Positions 10,458 through 21,699 of a stretch of 64,000 nt of DNA are shown in pieces. Origin of the DNA: Zelopaecilomyces penicillatus (Eukaryota > Ascomycota > Sordariomycetes > Hypocreales > Pseudodiploosporaceae); contig VCCP01000008.1 of the NCBI GenBank assembly GCA_005765155.1, forward strand, positions 1,054,001 through 1,118,000, read 5' to 3'. The notes below the pieces were generated by a model. That model made no database searches and had not been told where the DNA came from. It saw nothing but the letters and a program-made list of their open reading frames with translations. Made by a program: the position numbers and the translations under genes. Numbering within the stretch: position 1 is the stretch's first letter; the number at the start of each line of letters is the position of its first letter.

Positions 10458-11972
10458 ATGAGCAGCATCATCATGGACGAGGAAGCTGACCTCCAGGAGC
10501 GCATCTCTGCCCTCGTCGACTGGGCCACCAACAACGGCGCGGTCCTGCACCCCTCCATCGAAGTCTACGACGACCCGCAAACCGGCCTCTCGTTCCGCGT
10601 CAAGCCCACGGCCGTCGCACCCGTCGCTCCCTATGAGACCGTCGTCAGTCTTCCCAGCTCTCTGAGTCTCTCATACCTCAATGCCATTCACGGCGACCAC
10701 ACTGGCGACGCCGCACGGGGCCCGTTTCGCGTAGATTTTGTCCAACGCACCCCGCCTCACGTTGTCGGCCGCCTCTTCCTGGTGAGGGAGTTCCTGCGAG
10801 GGGACAAGTCATTCTGGTGGCCGTACATACAGGCGCTGCCCCAGCCGGATGGCGAGGAATCTGAGTGGGCGCTGCCGCCGTTCTGGCCCGAGGAAGAGGC
10901 TGAGCTGCTCGAGGGCACAAACATCGAGATTGGCGTTGAGAAGATCCGCGCCGATGTCCAGAAAGAGTTCCAAAACGCGCATACGCTACTCGAAACATAC
11001 AGTAGTGAGGATGGGGACGAAGACTGCACCAGTTTTGCAAAGTCGCTGTCGAAGACGCTATACCACTGGGCCTATTGTATCTTCTCAAGCCGCAGCTTCC
11101 GCCCTAGCCTGGTGCTCTCTCAATCGCCACAAACGTCCCTACCGGAGTCTGTAACTATCGACGAGTTCTCGGTCCTGCTCCCTCTTTTCGATATTGGAAA
11201 TCATGACATGACGACAGACGTGAGGTGGGACCTGCGCGAGAATACCAACGGGGACGTCTCGTCAGGTAACCTTTGTGAGCTCAAAGTAGGCAAAACGCAT
11301 CAACCCGGTGATCAGATCTTCAACAACTACAGCATGAAGACCAATGCAGAGCTTCTGTTGGGCTATGGTTTCATGATTCCTGCCACTGATTCACTGCACA
11401 ATGATTACACCCACGTCCGCAAGCGCACCACCACCACAACCACCAATACCACTGCCGTCAAACCACCCCCGGCCTCTGAGGAATATCTCATCTCTCGACG
11501 ACCTCTGAGCCACCCGAGCTCGGTGCTCGCTCGCTCAAAGCAGAGTCTTGTTGTAGAGCCAAAGCATCCACTGCCCCCTATTCTAGGAGCTTTCAGCCAT
11601 GTGCAGCACGATATGGTCTGGGACATCTTTTGCACACTCACACCCCCAGACACTCATGCCGAGCTCATCCCCATCTCCCCGTCGGAGGAAAACGTCGAGA
11701 GTTTACGCCAACAAAAGTTCTTTTCTGGCCAGGTTCAGGGAGCCTGTCACCACTATCTAGAGCAGACGATTGCCATCATACAACACAAGGTGCTGCAGGA
11801 GTTGGAGCGACTAAACGAAACAGACATGGAGGTGGTTGGTGAAGACGTTGAATTTTTGTCGCGAAACCAGAAGCTGGCACTAAATTACAGGGAATACTGC
11901 AGACAGGTTTTGGAGGAGACTCTAGGGGCGATGAGTGATGACGAGATGCTCAAGTTTGATGACAACGATTGA
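10458..11972 (+). CDS. SET-domain protein, SETD3/SETD6/RKM-type lysine methyltransferase-like
   Basis: An intronless ORF of 504 residues starts at ATG 10458; a second in-frame Met lies six codons later. The order fits the SET plus Rubisco-substrate-binding class of methyltransferases: N-terminal half with ISALVDWATNNGA and VVSLPSSLSLS, an insert region with SFWWPYIQALP, then the core SET motif LPLFDIGNHDM near residue 245 and GDQIFNNYSMKTNAELLLGYGF near residue 285. This contains the NH motif and the conserved Tyr used for S-adenosylmethionine binding and catalysis. The C-terminal part is helical and acidic. Such enzymes methylate lysines (sometimes histidine) on ribosomal or other cytosolic proteins. 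The substrate cannot be read from the sequence. Confidence 0.88.
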   Translation: MSSIIMDEEADLQERISALVDWATNNGAVLHPSIEVYDDPQTGLSFRVKPTAVAPVAPYETVVSLPSSLSLSYLNAIHGDHTGDAARGPFRVDFVQRTPPHVVGRLFLVREFLRGDKSFWWPYIQALPQPDGEESEWALPPFWPEEEAELLEGTNIEIGVEKIRADVQKEFQNAHTLLETYSSEDGDEDCTSFAKSLSKTLYHWAYCIFSSRSFRPSLVLSQSPQTSLPESVTIDEFSVLLPLFDIGNHDMTTDVRWDLRENTNGDVSSGNLCELKVGKTHQPGDQIFNNYSMKTNAELLLGYGFMIPATDSLHNDYTHVRKRTTTTTTNTTAVKPPPASEEYLISRRPLSHPSSVLARSKQSLVVEPKHPLPPILGAFSHVQHDMVWDIFCTLTPPDTHAELIPISPSEENVESLRQQKFFSGQVQGACHHYLEQTIAIIQHKVLQELERLNETDMEVVGEDVEFLSRNQKLALNYREYCRQVLEETLGAMSDDEMLKFDDND

Positions 11973-14791
11973 TGGAAAGTTGGCAGTTACAGACTATGGT
12001 TGTATATACCATATAAATAAATAATATGCAGTAGCAATGATCTCTGGCGGCAATGGTAACTGGCATATGAATAAAAGCTCGTGTAAAATCTGGTCATTCT
12101 TGAAAGGCGTGTTTGGGTGTAGAGAGTGTGCCATATGCTTTTCGCGCCGCTGTCGTGTCGCATGAGAGTGAGGTTGCCTGTGCAGACGGCATGCAAGCGG
12201 GAAACGAATAGTCCAGCCACCCACTTCTAGCATTTATTATAAATGAAAATTTGTTTCCATGTATACCATTAGCAGAGGCTAGGCAGCATCAAAGTATCAT
12301 TTGCAAGGGTACTATTGTACCGAGGTAGATGGTGTAGGTTCGTCACCTTGTGAATTATTACACGTCTCACACTGCCGATGAGCATTGGAGACAAATAAGA
12401 CACATCTAAAATTTGCAGCGGGAAGAGAAAAAAGTAAACCCGTGCGTGACATGAGAGAGACATATGTCACTATGCTGTAATGTATGCGTAGATGAAGAAA
12501 TCAAGCTACTCAAGGGACTAAGAAATGAGTTTTTGGTAGATAAAAAGGTATCGAGAAGGCGTTTACATCAGCATTTGACTAGCTCCACTAAATAATGAAG
12601 ATGGCATCATGTCTGGAATCATGGCAATGTAAAGCTCAAACTGTGGGAACGTGTCAAGTAATTATGCCAGTATACAGGTGATTATATGTAAACCTGATAT
12701 ACTAAGTCTAGATATCCAGTTATGCAACACATTCACCAATTAATCTCCCATCTCTTTTGGGCCGGTGAGTAGGTAATTCGTCAAGATCCCCACAAGCCAG
12801 TTGTCTCATTGATCTTTCGTCCCACTTGTCAGCATAGAGTTTTCAAAAGTCTTGAGACATTCTGGTTAATAGCTGGCTGAAATGCCTACATTCCGGCACT
12901 CTTTCTTACAGGGCTAACTCCCCCACAAGATATTTTAATATACTATCTATTACTAGATATTACCAGATATTGCTAGATATTGCTAGATATTGCTAGATAT
13001 TGCTAGATATTGCTAGATATTGCTAGATATTGCTAGATATTGCTAGAAATTACTGATATATACTCATAGTAATGGTCCTAGGGGCAAGCAAAGCTATAAA
13101 TAAGATTGACCAATTGCCAGTCAGTATATTCATCGTGGCTCGTGATTGTGGTGGCTTTATGGCCTTGAATGTCCTATAAGGAAAGCAAATTTAGAAGCTA
13201 TGCTTGATTACGTAGTAATTAGTATTTTGTCTAGATATATGGATTTGCGGCTGAGGGTGCTCCTTGCTGACGCTGTATAATCGGACCAAAGCCAAACTAA
13301 AGTCTTACCCGATTTTATTTCTTTCTTGAGGAGATTGGTGGCTATTTACATGCAGTGCATGGGTTCATTACAAAGGTTGGTATGGGAAGAAATCGACTTG
13401 TATGAATGTTGTGACTCGTATGCGCCCGTGGCTCAAAGGGGGGTTTTTGTGTTCAGCTTAGTCTTGCCGGCCATGTCTCACACAAAACCTAAGACAACTA
13501 GAGCAGCACTGCCAAAAGCAATAATATAATGGGAAAAGCATGCAACACAGAGGATAGTGATGTGATGATTTTGGTTGAGTAATGTGTCATCAAAGTCCCG
13601 TTTCTGTTGGATTCTAGACAGAGGCGAGAGACATGTTAATTGTTCAACCGCAAAGTGTTTTTACAGATATTTACTGAGTACAATGGCCTCGCATTCATCA
13701 AGAGTATTGATAAACTCATTTGGAATCCTTCACGTACAAATTGTCCAGTTTGAGGAATAGCCAAAACCCTCAACAAAACTGCCCCTGTTACCACTCCACC
13801 CATCCCACCCATCCCCAGCCGCTAGCCCTCGGCCCGGCCCAGATCTGCAGGTCGGTCGCTTGGAGATTTTCGGACTGAAACGTGATATGGTCACCGCCTG
13901 TGTTGTCCGGGTCAACTTTTATCAACAAGTAGGCCCACTACACCAAATTCCTACAACCGAGTAAACTTGTCTTAGACATTTGTGTCACGGTGAGAGTGTT
14001 CCGCTGGACACTAGCCTTTGTATCATAAAAGATAGCGGGTAGGTGATATAGTGGAATCAACAGAGTCAATCAAGACAGGGTTCTTCGTATTGCACATTTC
14101 TGAATTGGATAGTCTGGATCGAAAAGAGCTAGCTTGAGTAACGAACTCTAAGCATAACCTTGCGAGCTGGAAAGAAGTAATAATTATGGTCAAAATCTCA
14201 AATGAGTGTAAACCTGTGTCGTAGTGGGTAGTTATGCAAAAGACATTTGGGGAAGACAAATAAATGATAAAATTGGTCGTATTGTCGAGCTGGCGCTGCC
14301 TTTTTTTTATAATAAACCTTCGAGCAGGGACAGTACCAGTCCTCCAACTTGGACCTACTCATTCGTAAGACGGCTTCCAAGGGGGGAGAGCTGAACTTTG
14401 GTATTGGGCTTGTCTTGGTCTGATTACATTCTTATAGGGCGGGCGCTGAGCATGCCACATACCAGGAAGAGACGGCCGCACATGTGGGGAGTTTTGACGA
14501 ACAACTCACCGATGGGGGATAATTTCTTTTTATATATACCACATATATCGGGCTTCAATAAGTCACCGGTAGTTGAGTACATACAGCTGACAGTTGTAGT
14601 AGTTCTCCATGCCAAGTGGTAGCATGAATCAAAGCCGTCGCTACTTACGCTGTTGTTAACGTCCATTGATATCTCGCGGAACTGCAGAACCAGAGTAGTT
14701 AATATATTTCGACCAAGCTCAGAACGGAAATATAGAGAATTTCCTTAGAGCAGCTTTACAATTCCCAACGGCTTGCGTAGTTAGCATCCGG
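11973..14791. other. AT-richer intergenic stretch with no recognised gene
   Basis: About 2.8 kb between the SET gene and the decayed ankyrin tail of the NLR. Open frames are short and AT-biased. The only clear structure is a 10-bp tandem repeat at 12951-13050. Composition is poorer in GC than the housekeeping regions on either side. Confidence 0.5.
12951..13050. repeat. Tandem repeat, 10-bp unit TGCTAGATAT, about 10 copies
   Basis: Ten head-to-tail copies of TGCTAGATAT are visible. The central seven are identical, with edge variants TACTAGATAT, TACCAGATAT and TGCTAGAAAT. The unit length is close to one helical turn. Related CTAGAAAT-type units occur near 20255-20340 and 22200-22310. Confidence 0.9.
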
Positions 14792-15370
14792 CTAATACGA
14801 TCCTTTCACCTCAATATGGGCGCCATTATCAAGCAGCAACTCGACGACGGTTTCATTACCCCTGCTTAGCGGCCTATGAAAGTGGTGTCTGATTATCATA
14901 GCCCTGCCTCTTGATAAGGGCATCTTTTATCTACTAGCAACTGATAGGCGATCTCGTCTCCCCTCTTAATGGCCAATGATGCTGCTATATCTCGTTCGAT
15001 ATGGACCAATTTTTCCTGATGCAAGCAGCAGCTCAATGGCTGCTTTGTATCCTTTGTCTACTGCTAACCTTAGTGGTGTCAGACCGATTTTATTCTCAGC
15101 TTTTGGATCAATTCTCGCTGATGCAAGCAGTAGCGCAATAGTTGCTGTGTGCCCCTCCCCTATAGCCCATGATAACGGTGTATGACCATTCATATTCATG
15201 AAATTCGGATCGGTTCGATTATCGGCAAGCAACAACTTAATCAGTGTCTCATGTCTATTTTCTAATGCATGCCATAATGGAGTCTGATCGGTATAATTCT
15301 TGGCGTTAAGGTTAACTCTTTCTGATGTAAGCAGCAGCTTGGCTATCTCTTTATGCCCATACTCTACCGC
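14792..15370 (-). pseudogene. Decayed ankyrin-repeat tail of the NLR gene
   Basis: Just downstream of the NLR stop codon, ankyrin-like sequence continues in the same frame to 14966: motifs such as QTPLWHALENRHETLIKLLL, HTPLSWAIGEGH and LTPLRLAVDKGY are clear. It then continues in other frames to about 14792 (SLAIKRGDEIAYQLLV, NETVVELLLDNGAHIE) with at least two frame changes and a second TGG-to-TAG nonsense codon. This is a former C-terminal extension of the receptor that is no longer translated, unless the first stop is a sequencing error or is read through. Confidence 0.75.
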
Positions 15371-18300
15371 CTATGATAGCGGCGTCTCACCATACTTGTT
15401 CTGGGCATTGATGTCGGCGCCCTTCTCAAGTAGTAGCTTGATAACTTCCTTGTGTCTGCTGTAGATGGCCTGCCATAGCGGTGTCTGATTATATTCATCC
15501 CGGGTGTTGGCATCGGCGCCTTTCTCGAGCAGCAGCCTGACAATACCCGTGTGGCCCCTATAAGCGGCCTGCCATATAGATGTCTCGCCATTATTATTCC
15601 GGGTGTTGACGTCGGCGCCCTTCTCGAGCAGCAGCCTGATAATATCCGTATGGCCTCTAGAAGCGGCCCACCATAGAGATGTCTGGCTATCATTGTTCCG
15701 GGTGTTGATGTCGGCGCCCTTCTCGAGCAGCAGCCTGACAATATCCATATGGCCTCTAGAAGCGGCCTGCCATAGAGATGTCTGGCCATCATTGTTCCGG
15801 GTGTTGACGTCGGCGCCCTTCTCGAGCAGCAGCCTGACAATATCCGTATGGCCTCTAGAAGCGGCCTGCCATAGAGATGTCTCGCCATCATTATTCCGGG
15901 TATTGACGTCGGCGCCCTTCTCGAGCAGCAGCCTGACAATATCCGTATGGCCTCTAGAAGCGGCCCACCATAGAGATGTCTGGCCATCATTGTTCCGGGT
16001 GTTGACGTCGGCGCCTTTCTTAAGCAGTAGCTTGACAATGCCCGTGTGGCCCCTATAAGCGGCCTGCCATAAAGATGTCTCGCCATCATTGGTGCGGGTG
16101 TTGACGTCGGCGCCCTTCTTGAGCAGCAGCTTGACAATATCCTCATGCCCCTGCTCAGTAGCTAATAGCAGCGGTGTCTGACCGTCTCGATTGTGAGTAT
16201 TTGGATCAACTTTCTCTGATACAAGCAGCAGCTTGGTGATCGCTTCGGCCCCTGTCTCCATTGCCCATAATAGCAGCGTCTGGCCATCCTTATTCTTGAT
16301 ATTCGGCTCTATTCGGCTATCAGTGATCAATAACTTAATAAGTGCCTCGTGCTTATTATCTAACGCATACGATAGCGGTGTCTGGCCATCCTCATTCTTG
16401 ATATTCGGTTCGATTCGGCCATCAGTGAGCAATAACTTGACGAGCGTTATGTGCCTGTTTTCTAATGCATGCCATAGCGGAGTCTGACCGGCATCATTCT
16501 TGGCGTTTGGGTCAACTCTTTCTGACATGAGCAGCAGCTTGGCAGTCTCTTCGTGTCCTCTCTCTACCGCCCATGATAGAGGCGTCTGGCCGTATATAAA
16601 GTCCTTGGAGTCTGGGTCGATGCGTTTCGTGTCGAGCAGTAACTTCACTACTTCGTGGTGCCCATATTCTGCCGCCCAAGACAATGGTGTCTGGCCACCT
16701 TCAGTATCCTTCGAGTCGGGATTAACTCCTTTCTTTTGCAGTAGAAGTTTGACCAACCCCTTGTGCCCTTTCTCTGCGGCCCATGATAGGGGCGTGCGGC
16801 CATTTTTATCCGTAGAATCAGCATCCACGTCGGGTGTATCAAGTAGCAGCTTTACCATTGACTCATGCTCTTGTCTTATCGCCCACAAAAGTGGTGTACA
16901 GCCGTCACCATCCCTCAAATCTGGGACATATCCGTCGTCAAGCAAGGGTTTCAGCACCATTGTGAGACCAAAGTATGCTGCGAGGTGTATCCCTGTTATA
17001 TACCTCGGTAAGCTTTGGCCATGACCGAAGTAGTCTCTGGAAGCTAGCATTGCCTGACAAGAAGCTGACATCTTGGTTTCACTTTTGAGAAAGTTTAGAA
17101 TCAGCTGTTTCTCCTCTGCCAAAGCCTTGCAAGCATGATGCCCCCAATGGCGCGCGGCGTAATCGTAGAGCTGATATGACCGCAGCCGCTTCTCAAACTC
17201 ATCGTCTGTTTGACAGAACCCACACTCAAAGACACTGAGCGAGAGGTAGGTAACGCATATTCTCGTGATGTCGGTCTCTGTATCTGGAAACCACTCCTGT
17301 TGTGTCCGATCAAAGTATTCCTGCGTTGTGTAGTGGACTAAGCGGATGACACTGCTCTCTTCATCAACCGTAACCAATCCGGCACATGCTGTAACCATGT
17401 CCCTAACATCTAAAAAGTTTTCCATGTCAAGTTCAGTACACCCAGTCTCTACTGCCAGAGCATGCTGGAGTTCCGATATAGTCAGCTGCCGTTTTGCGCA
17501 AGTGATCCATGATAAGATCTTCATTGCAAGCTGTCGAAATCCTTTCCGCTGATTGTTAATTCTGTCCATTGCTTGTTTATATGCTTTTTCCAAGAGACCA
17601 CGCTTCATGTCCTGTCCCTGTGCCAGTTGCCTCTGTTTTTTGAACTGCTCTAATGCGAATTTTATTTCTTTCACTGTCAGCTTGTCTTGCAGCGAGTCGA
17701 GATAAAGTTGGGCAAGCAGAAACCTGGATAAATATATCAGCAGCCGTATGGTAAAATCATCGCAAGAAAGTCTCTGACATTCCCTCAACGGCACTTGCAA
17801 TTTCCGTCTTTATTTTGTCTTGTATTTCCAAGTTCCCGGAAACACAAGTTGGGAGACCTGACATGTGGTCATCAAGATATTTGCGCACATCTTCCTCAGA
17901 GGCCAGAATGTCTCGTCTAAAGCACGCCTTGAATTGTATTTCAATTACAGGAATAGGTCGTGAGGTTGCGAAGAAATTTGTTGCAGTATTGGCTTGGAGA
18001 CCAAATATATATGACAGGAGTTTTGATACAGAGCCATCAGACGGTTGGCTTTCGTCAAGAGCGTCAACCACGATGAAGATTTTCGAGTACATGGCTGCGA
18101 CATCCTTGAGAGTCTTTGCGATATCATCTGCTGAGGGCCTCGTCCTCTTCTCTTTGTGTTGGTTGTAGAGGTTTTTCACACTCTCTGGGAAAGATTGAGT
18201 TCGAGCTAGCTGTTTCAATAGGCTCGCCAACAAGCTCACAACCTTCTGGTCATCTCCCTGCCTGAAATTGCAGTAGATAAAAGCAATGCCTATCGTTGGG

Positions 18301-19866
18301 TCGTTTCCAAACTTTGTAATGAGGTCATCAATCACGACTGCTGTGAGAATTGTTTTGCCTGATCCTGGAATGCCTGGGCCAAATAGTGTTTGATTGTCAG
18401 AGTCCCGCCAAGTTAGGTATTCATTACAACCTAAGAACCAGTTTCCAGTTTCCGGTGTTCGTTTGGCGAGGAAGTCGCTATGTTGCGGGCCATATTCGAT
18501 TGGCGTGAGCCAGTCAAGGATGGCCATGTTATCTTTATCATCTTGTACTTGGATTATTTTTACAACATCTTCTTGGATGCCTGGCAACATGTTATAAATA
18601 ATTAATGTTTTTTCTTACAGGTAATTTGATTGGCCTATACTAACCAGATAGTACATCGATGATCTTTTTCTCAGCTTCAATGCGATTTGGAGCTATCCGA
18701 TAGAGAAGGTCTTTTGCATATGCAGCCGCCATCATTGCCGCAAAGCCCTGCCACTCCTTGTTCTTATGGGAATCCGAGTAATCGCATATCCCGCGGATGA
18801 CCAGGCAAGGGAAGTGGTTCATCAGCCCCGCCGCTTCCATTTCAAAGCACAAGACATCTTCCTCCGCAGCAAGCTTATCTCTGACCAGGGCATCCTTCAT
18901 TAACTGGTTTCCTGAAGCAACAATTCCATAGTGGATAGTCAGGCTATCCTGGGATTGAGTTCGTTCTTCTCGAGGTTCTAGCTTGGACGAATCAGTACCA
19001 CAGGATTTCGCGCAGCTTGACTCGTCTTCTATGGGATGCACGATCTTAGACCGATATAGTCTATCACTACCTGGGTCTGGCCGGCTGTAGCTTTTTTTCA
19101 GTCTTGGATATTTCTGGAGAATGTTGTTTATATTCTCTTCGTAACCGTGGCCGTGGATCATGTGGGTTTTCTTGAGCCCATTCACTGTTGTCCGTAAGAA
19201 TATCGGCGGCTGGTTTAAAAACCCTGTTCGTTGGAAACTTTGATTTTGGATAGTTTTGCCAAAGTCGTATTGGAGAACGGCACTTTTCCCATCACGAGAA
19301 GCACTAACCACAATATCGCCAAGACGGATATCATGCTGTTGACTTGGCGCACCACCGCCAATGCCGACCATCAGACCAATTCTGACATTTGGAAAGCTAT
19401 GCAACATGTCGCTCGCTACACTTGCGGCGCGAGATGTGCCATACTCTCCATCGGGCAAGACAGCAATAACGACATTGTGTTTCCCTATCTTACCGAGTGT
19501 ATAATCGTTATTGTCATGGGGCGCTATGAATGCTGGTCCTTCGTGTTCCTCGTCGAGAAAAACGTGTGCGGCAATATATTCCGTATCGATGGCGCATATC
19601 CAACCGACTGTGTAACGTTCGTTTGGATGCTGGGATGGTGGAGAAACGATATCATCTTGCTGTACCTCGCTGTTCCGTGGGCCAGCATCCACTCGATCGT
19701 GGCCAACTCCACTCTCGACTCCCCTTCGCTTTGAGCCGTCGCATGACGGATCCATGTCGTCATCTTGCAGTCTCTTTGGCACTCTTAGATTGTCCATCTT
19801 CTTGCCGTAGCTGATCCGTAGCCCACTCGACGACTGGTGTATAGAATGGCTCTGTGGCTTGGACAT
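15371..19866 (-). CDS. Fungal NLR-like receptor: PNP/UDP-phosphorylase - NACHT - ankyrin repeats
   Basis: Exons, read on the minus strand, are 19866-18645, 18580-17779 and 17723-15371 (introns of 64 and 55 bp with clean GT/AG ends), giving 1458 residues. ATG 19866 is the first in frame; MDNLRVPK at 19797 is an alternative. Residues ~84-395 form a nucleoside-phosphorylase-like domain (YTVGWICAI, LMVGIGGGAP, CFEMEAAGL, RGICDYSDSHK) that looks complete. A NACHT NTPase follows: Walker A GPGIPGSGKT (~475-484), Walker B IFIVVDALDES (~575-585). Next comes a helical region with TISELQHALAVE and VRLVHYTTQEYF, then ~16 ankyrin repeats from ~920. This architecture matches fungal NLR/STAND proteins linked to non-self recognition and programmed cell death. 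The PNP domain is the presumed effector and the ankyrins the sensor. The reading frame ends inside a repeat at a TAG where TGG (Trp) is expected. The ligand is unknown. Confidence 0.9.
15494..16087 (-). repeat. Six near-identical 99-bp ankyrin units inside the NLR
   Basis: Units start at 16087, 15988, 15889, 15790, 15691 and 15592, each 99 bp (33 codons). They differ at only a handful of codons: Glu/Gln after Asp-Gly, Gln/Trp before Ala-Ala, Tyr/Ser, Thr/Met, Gly/Asp, Lys/Arg and Val/Ile/Ala. Flanking ankyrins in the same protein are far more divergent, so these six were recently amplified or homogenised. Two synonymous frames on the opposite strand stay open by the same periodicity. Confidence 0.92.
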
Positions 19867-21370
19867 CAATCATCGGTCACCTCAGCTGTGGAAAATCAGA
19901 TGCGGTTACGCAAAATCGAATTGGGGGCTATCTCGCAACAAGCTACCTCCGTGATAGGACAAGTGCGAGTGAGACCTTTGAGAGTACGAAGATGGACGAA
20001 GGTGTGGGGATTTTGTGGGATTTTGGAATCTGTGCCACAGTCTAATGATAGAGTATGTCAATTAGGAAAAAAGCCTTGGGAATGTGCCTAGTTCGCAATG
20101 TGGTAACATTAGGCAGCAACAAGATCCTTGTCAGACGCGGTGCGGCCTGAGTGCAGCACGAGGCATTACATACAACCTTGCATATTGTCTGACTCTCACT
20201 ATCCAATTGGATCGTTCTTATGCTCAAAAGAAAGCATAACCGGAACCACCAAGAGACTCCATAGAAATATCTCTAGAAACACTATCTTGTCATCTCTGCA
20301 GATATGTAGAAATACTGGCTATTTCTAAGAAACCCCAAAAATCTCAATGAAGTAAACAGTGCGGGCCCCCTTGATATATAAATGGTGTCATATCGGCAGT
20401 GTTTTTTACTTCCACTTGTCGGAGAACAAGTACAAGCTCGAACAGAAGTTCAGGTCCAAGAAGTCCAAAACCTTAAGTAGCTTACACATAACACGTAACT
20501 AATACTTGATCACAAGTACTCAATTCAGCTACTGTTGCATTCTAGCTCTTTAACCCTTTTCAGGAGCCCCCCGCCGCCCCATATGCTCTGTGAAAATCAC
20601 GCCAGAGCTTTTAGTATAACGGGGCTCAAGAGAGAGAGACATGGATATAGTGTAGTATATGTATAAGAGAATTCCTAGAAAAGTGTTCAACTTCTTACCC
20701 GCTATCTAGGTCGGTGTAATGATCTCTAGAATATTTCACATTGGACAAGTTAAGCATCTACCCAAAATTAAACGTCTAGCTTTCACCGATCAGCCTCGAG
20801 CTAACATTATACGATCCACCAAAATGATTTGGCAAAAACGGCAAAAAACATACAACAGCCGGTGTTCGCTGGTCGTCACCGACCAACTACTAATCTGCCG
20901 GTTAGTGGTTTGTCTATGGGAGAGCGGACGGGATCCCGAATTCTCCACTACCTATGGTCGTATGTGAAAGTTGTGGTGAATTTCTAGATTATATTACCTT
21001 GTTTAAGATACCAGAGGAGACTAGGTAAGCGCAAGGGTATCGCCGAGCCCCGAGGTTTGTTGTGAGAAACAGAGTGTATAATGACATACCTTAGTGGCCT
21101 ACTGTTAAAATCCCTCAACGGCAAGATTGCCTCTAACAAAAGCTTTGGGCTTTAATATTTAACCTCATAAGATAGAGTAACAACTTGCCCCCCCCCCCCC
21201 ACTCCCACTCTCCTGTCAGAGCGAGCATTACCAACAAGTCGGTGCTTTTATAATACGATCATTTTAACTTAATCACTGGTATTATAGTGCAGATAAGATA
21301 ATGATAGTTGTATATTTACTTCCTCTTTAAATTTGTAATGCCTCAAGTCAAGGTAGAATCCGCCCACACT
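19867..21370. other. Intergenic region upstream of the NLR
   Basis: About 1.5 kb between the NLR start and the 3' end of the secreted-protein gene. It contains a cluster of TAGAAAT-type short repeats (20255-20340), the 18-nt motif shared with 22373-22390, and a C homopolymer near 21188-21200. No convincing gene was found. Confidence 0.5.
20255..20407. repeat. Decayed dispersed repeat, copy A
   Basis: A cluster of TAGAAAT/CTAGAAA units is followed about 60 bp later by ATATCGGCAGTGTTTTTT (20390-20407). The same arrangement, with one mismatch in the 18-nt motif, recurs at 22200-22390. The two copies flank the small secreted-protein gene. The element class is unknown; no terminal repeats were recognised. 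Confidence 0.4.
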
Positions 21371-21699
21371 CTATCGACAGCATTTCCAGCAGTCGCCAAC
21401 CTTATGTCCAATTATCATTAGTATATCTTGGTATATCGAATCAAAATGATCTACAGTGTTAAACCAACCTTTGCAGGTGCCTACATCATATGTTAGCTAT
21501 TGTATTTTATATCACGTCTCTGGGAAAAGGGCTTATAATAGAGCACTTTACTTACCCAGCCTGACGGGCAACCAGTTGGTGGGCTCTTGTAGCACCCTGT
21601 GATACAGCTCGCAGCTCGTTCAACAGGCGAGTTTTCTACGGGGCTTGCAACCGATATAGCGGCGAGGGCGAGGGAGAGAATGGCGACAGCGGACTTCAT
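21371..21699 (-). CDS. Small secreted cysteine-rich protein
   Basis: Exons 21699-21552 and 21480-21371 (71-bp intron with a CTAAC branch site) give 85 residues. The N-terminus is a textbook signal peptide: MKSAVAILSLALAAISVAS, then polar sequence. The mature part holds seven cysteines (C-x3-C, then TGCPSG, STCKGW and a final DCWKCC). The splice was chosen because donor GTAAAG joined to the acceptor before GCACCTGC keeps the frame and yields a cysteine-rich end. An alternative donor six bases upstream (GTAAGT) gives a short ending (APAKVGLTL). Size, signal and cysteine content fit the fungal small secreted cysteine-rich class, some of which are effectors or antimicrobial proteins. No specific family is recognised and the role is unknown. 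It lies 1.5 kb upstream of the NLR on the same strand. Confidence 0.68.

Noticed and set aside
15603..16058. 151-codon plus-strand repeat ORF
   Set aside because: Antisense reading of the same ankyrin units.
15364..16146. 260-codon minus-strand ORF full of RAPTSTP-like repeats
   Set aside because: Frame-shifted reading of the 99-bp ankyrin units; periodic DNA keeps several frames open.
18640..19866. The PNP-domain ORF as a separate stand-alone gene
   Set aside because: Its apparent stop lies inside a clean 64-bp intron; splicing joins it in frame to the NACHT exon, matching the known NLR architecture.
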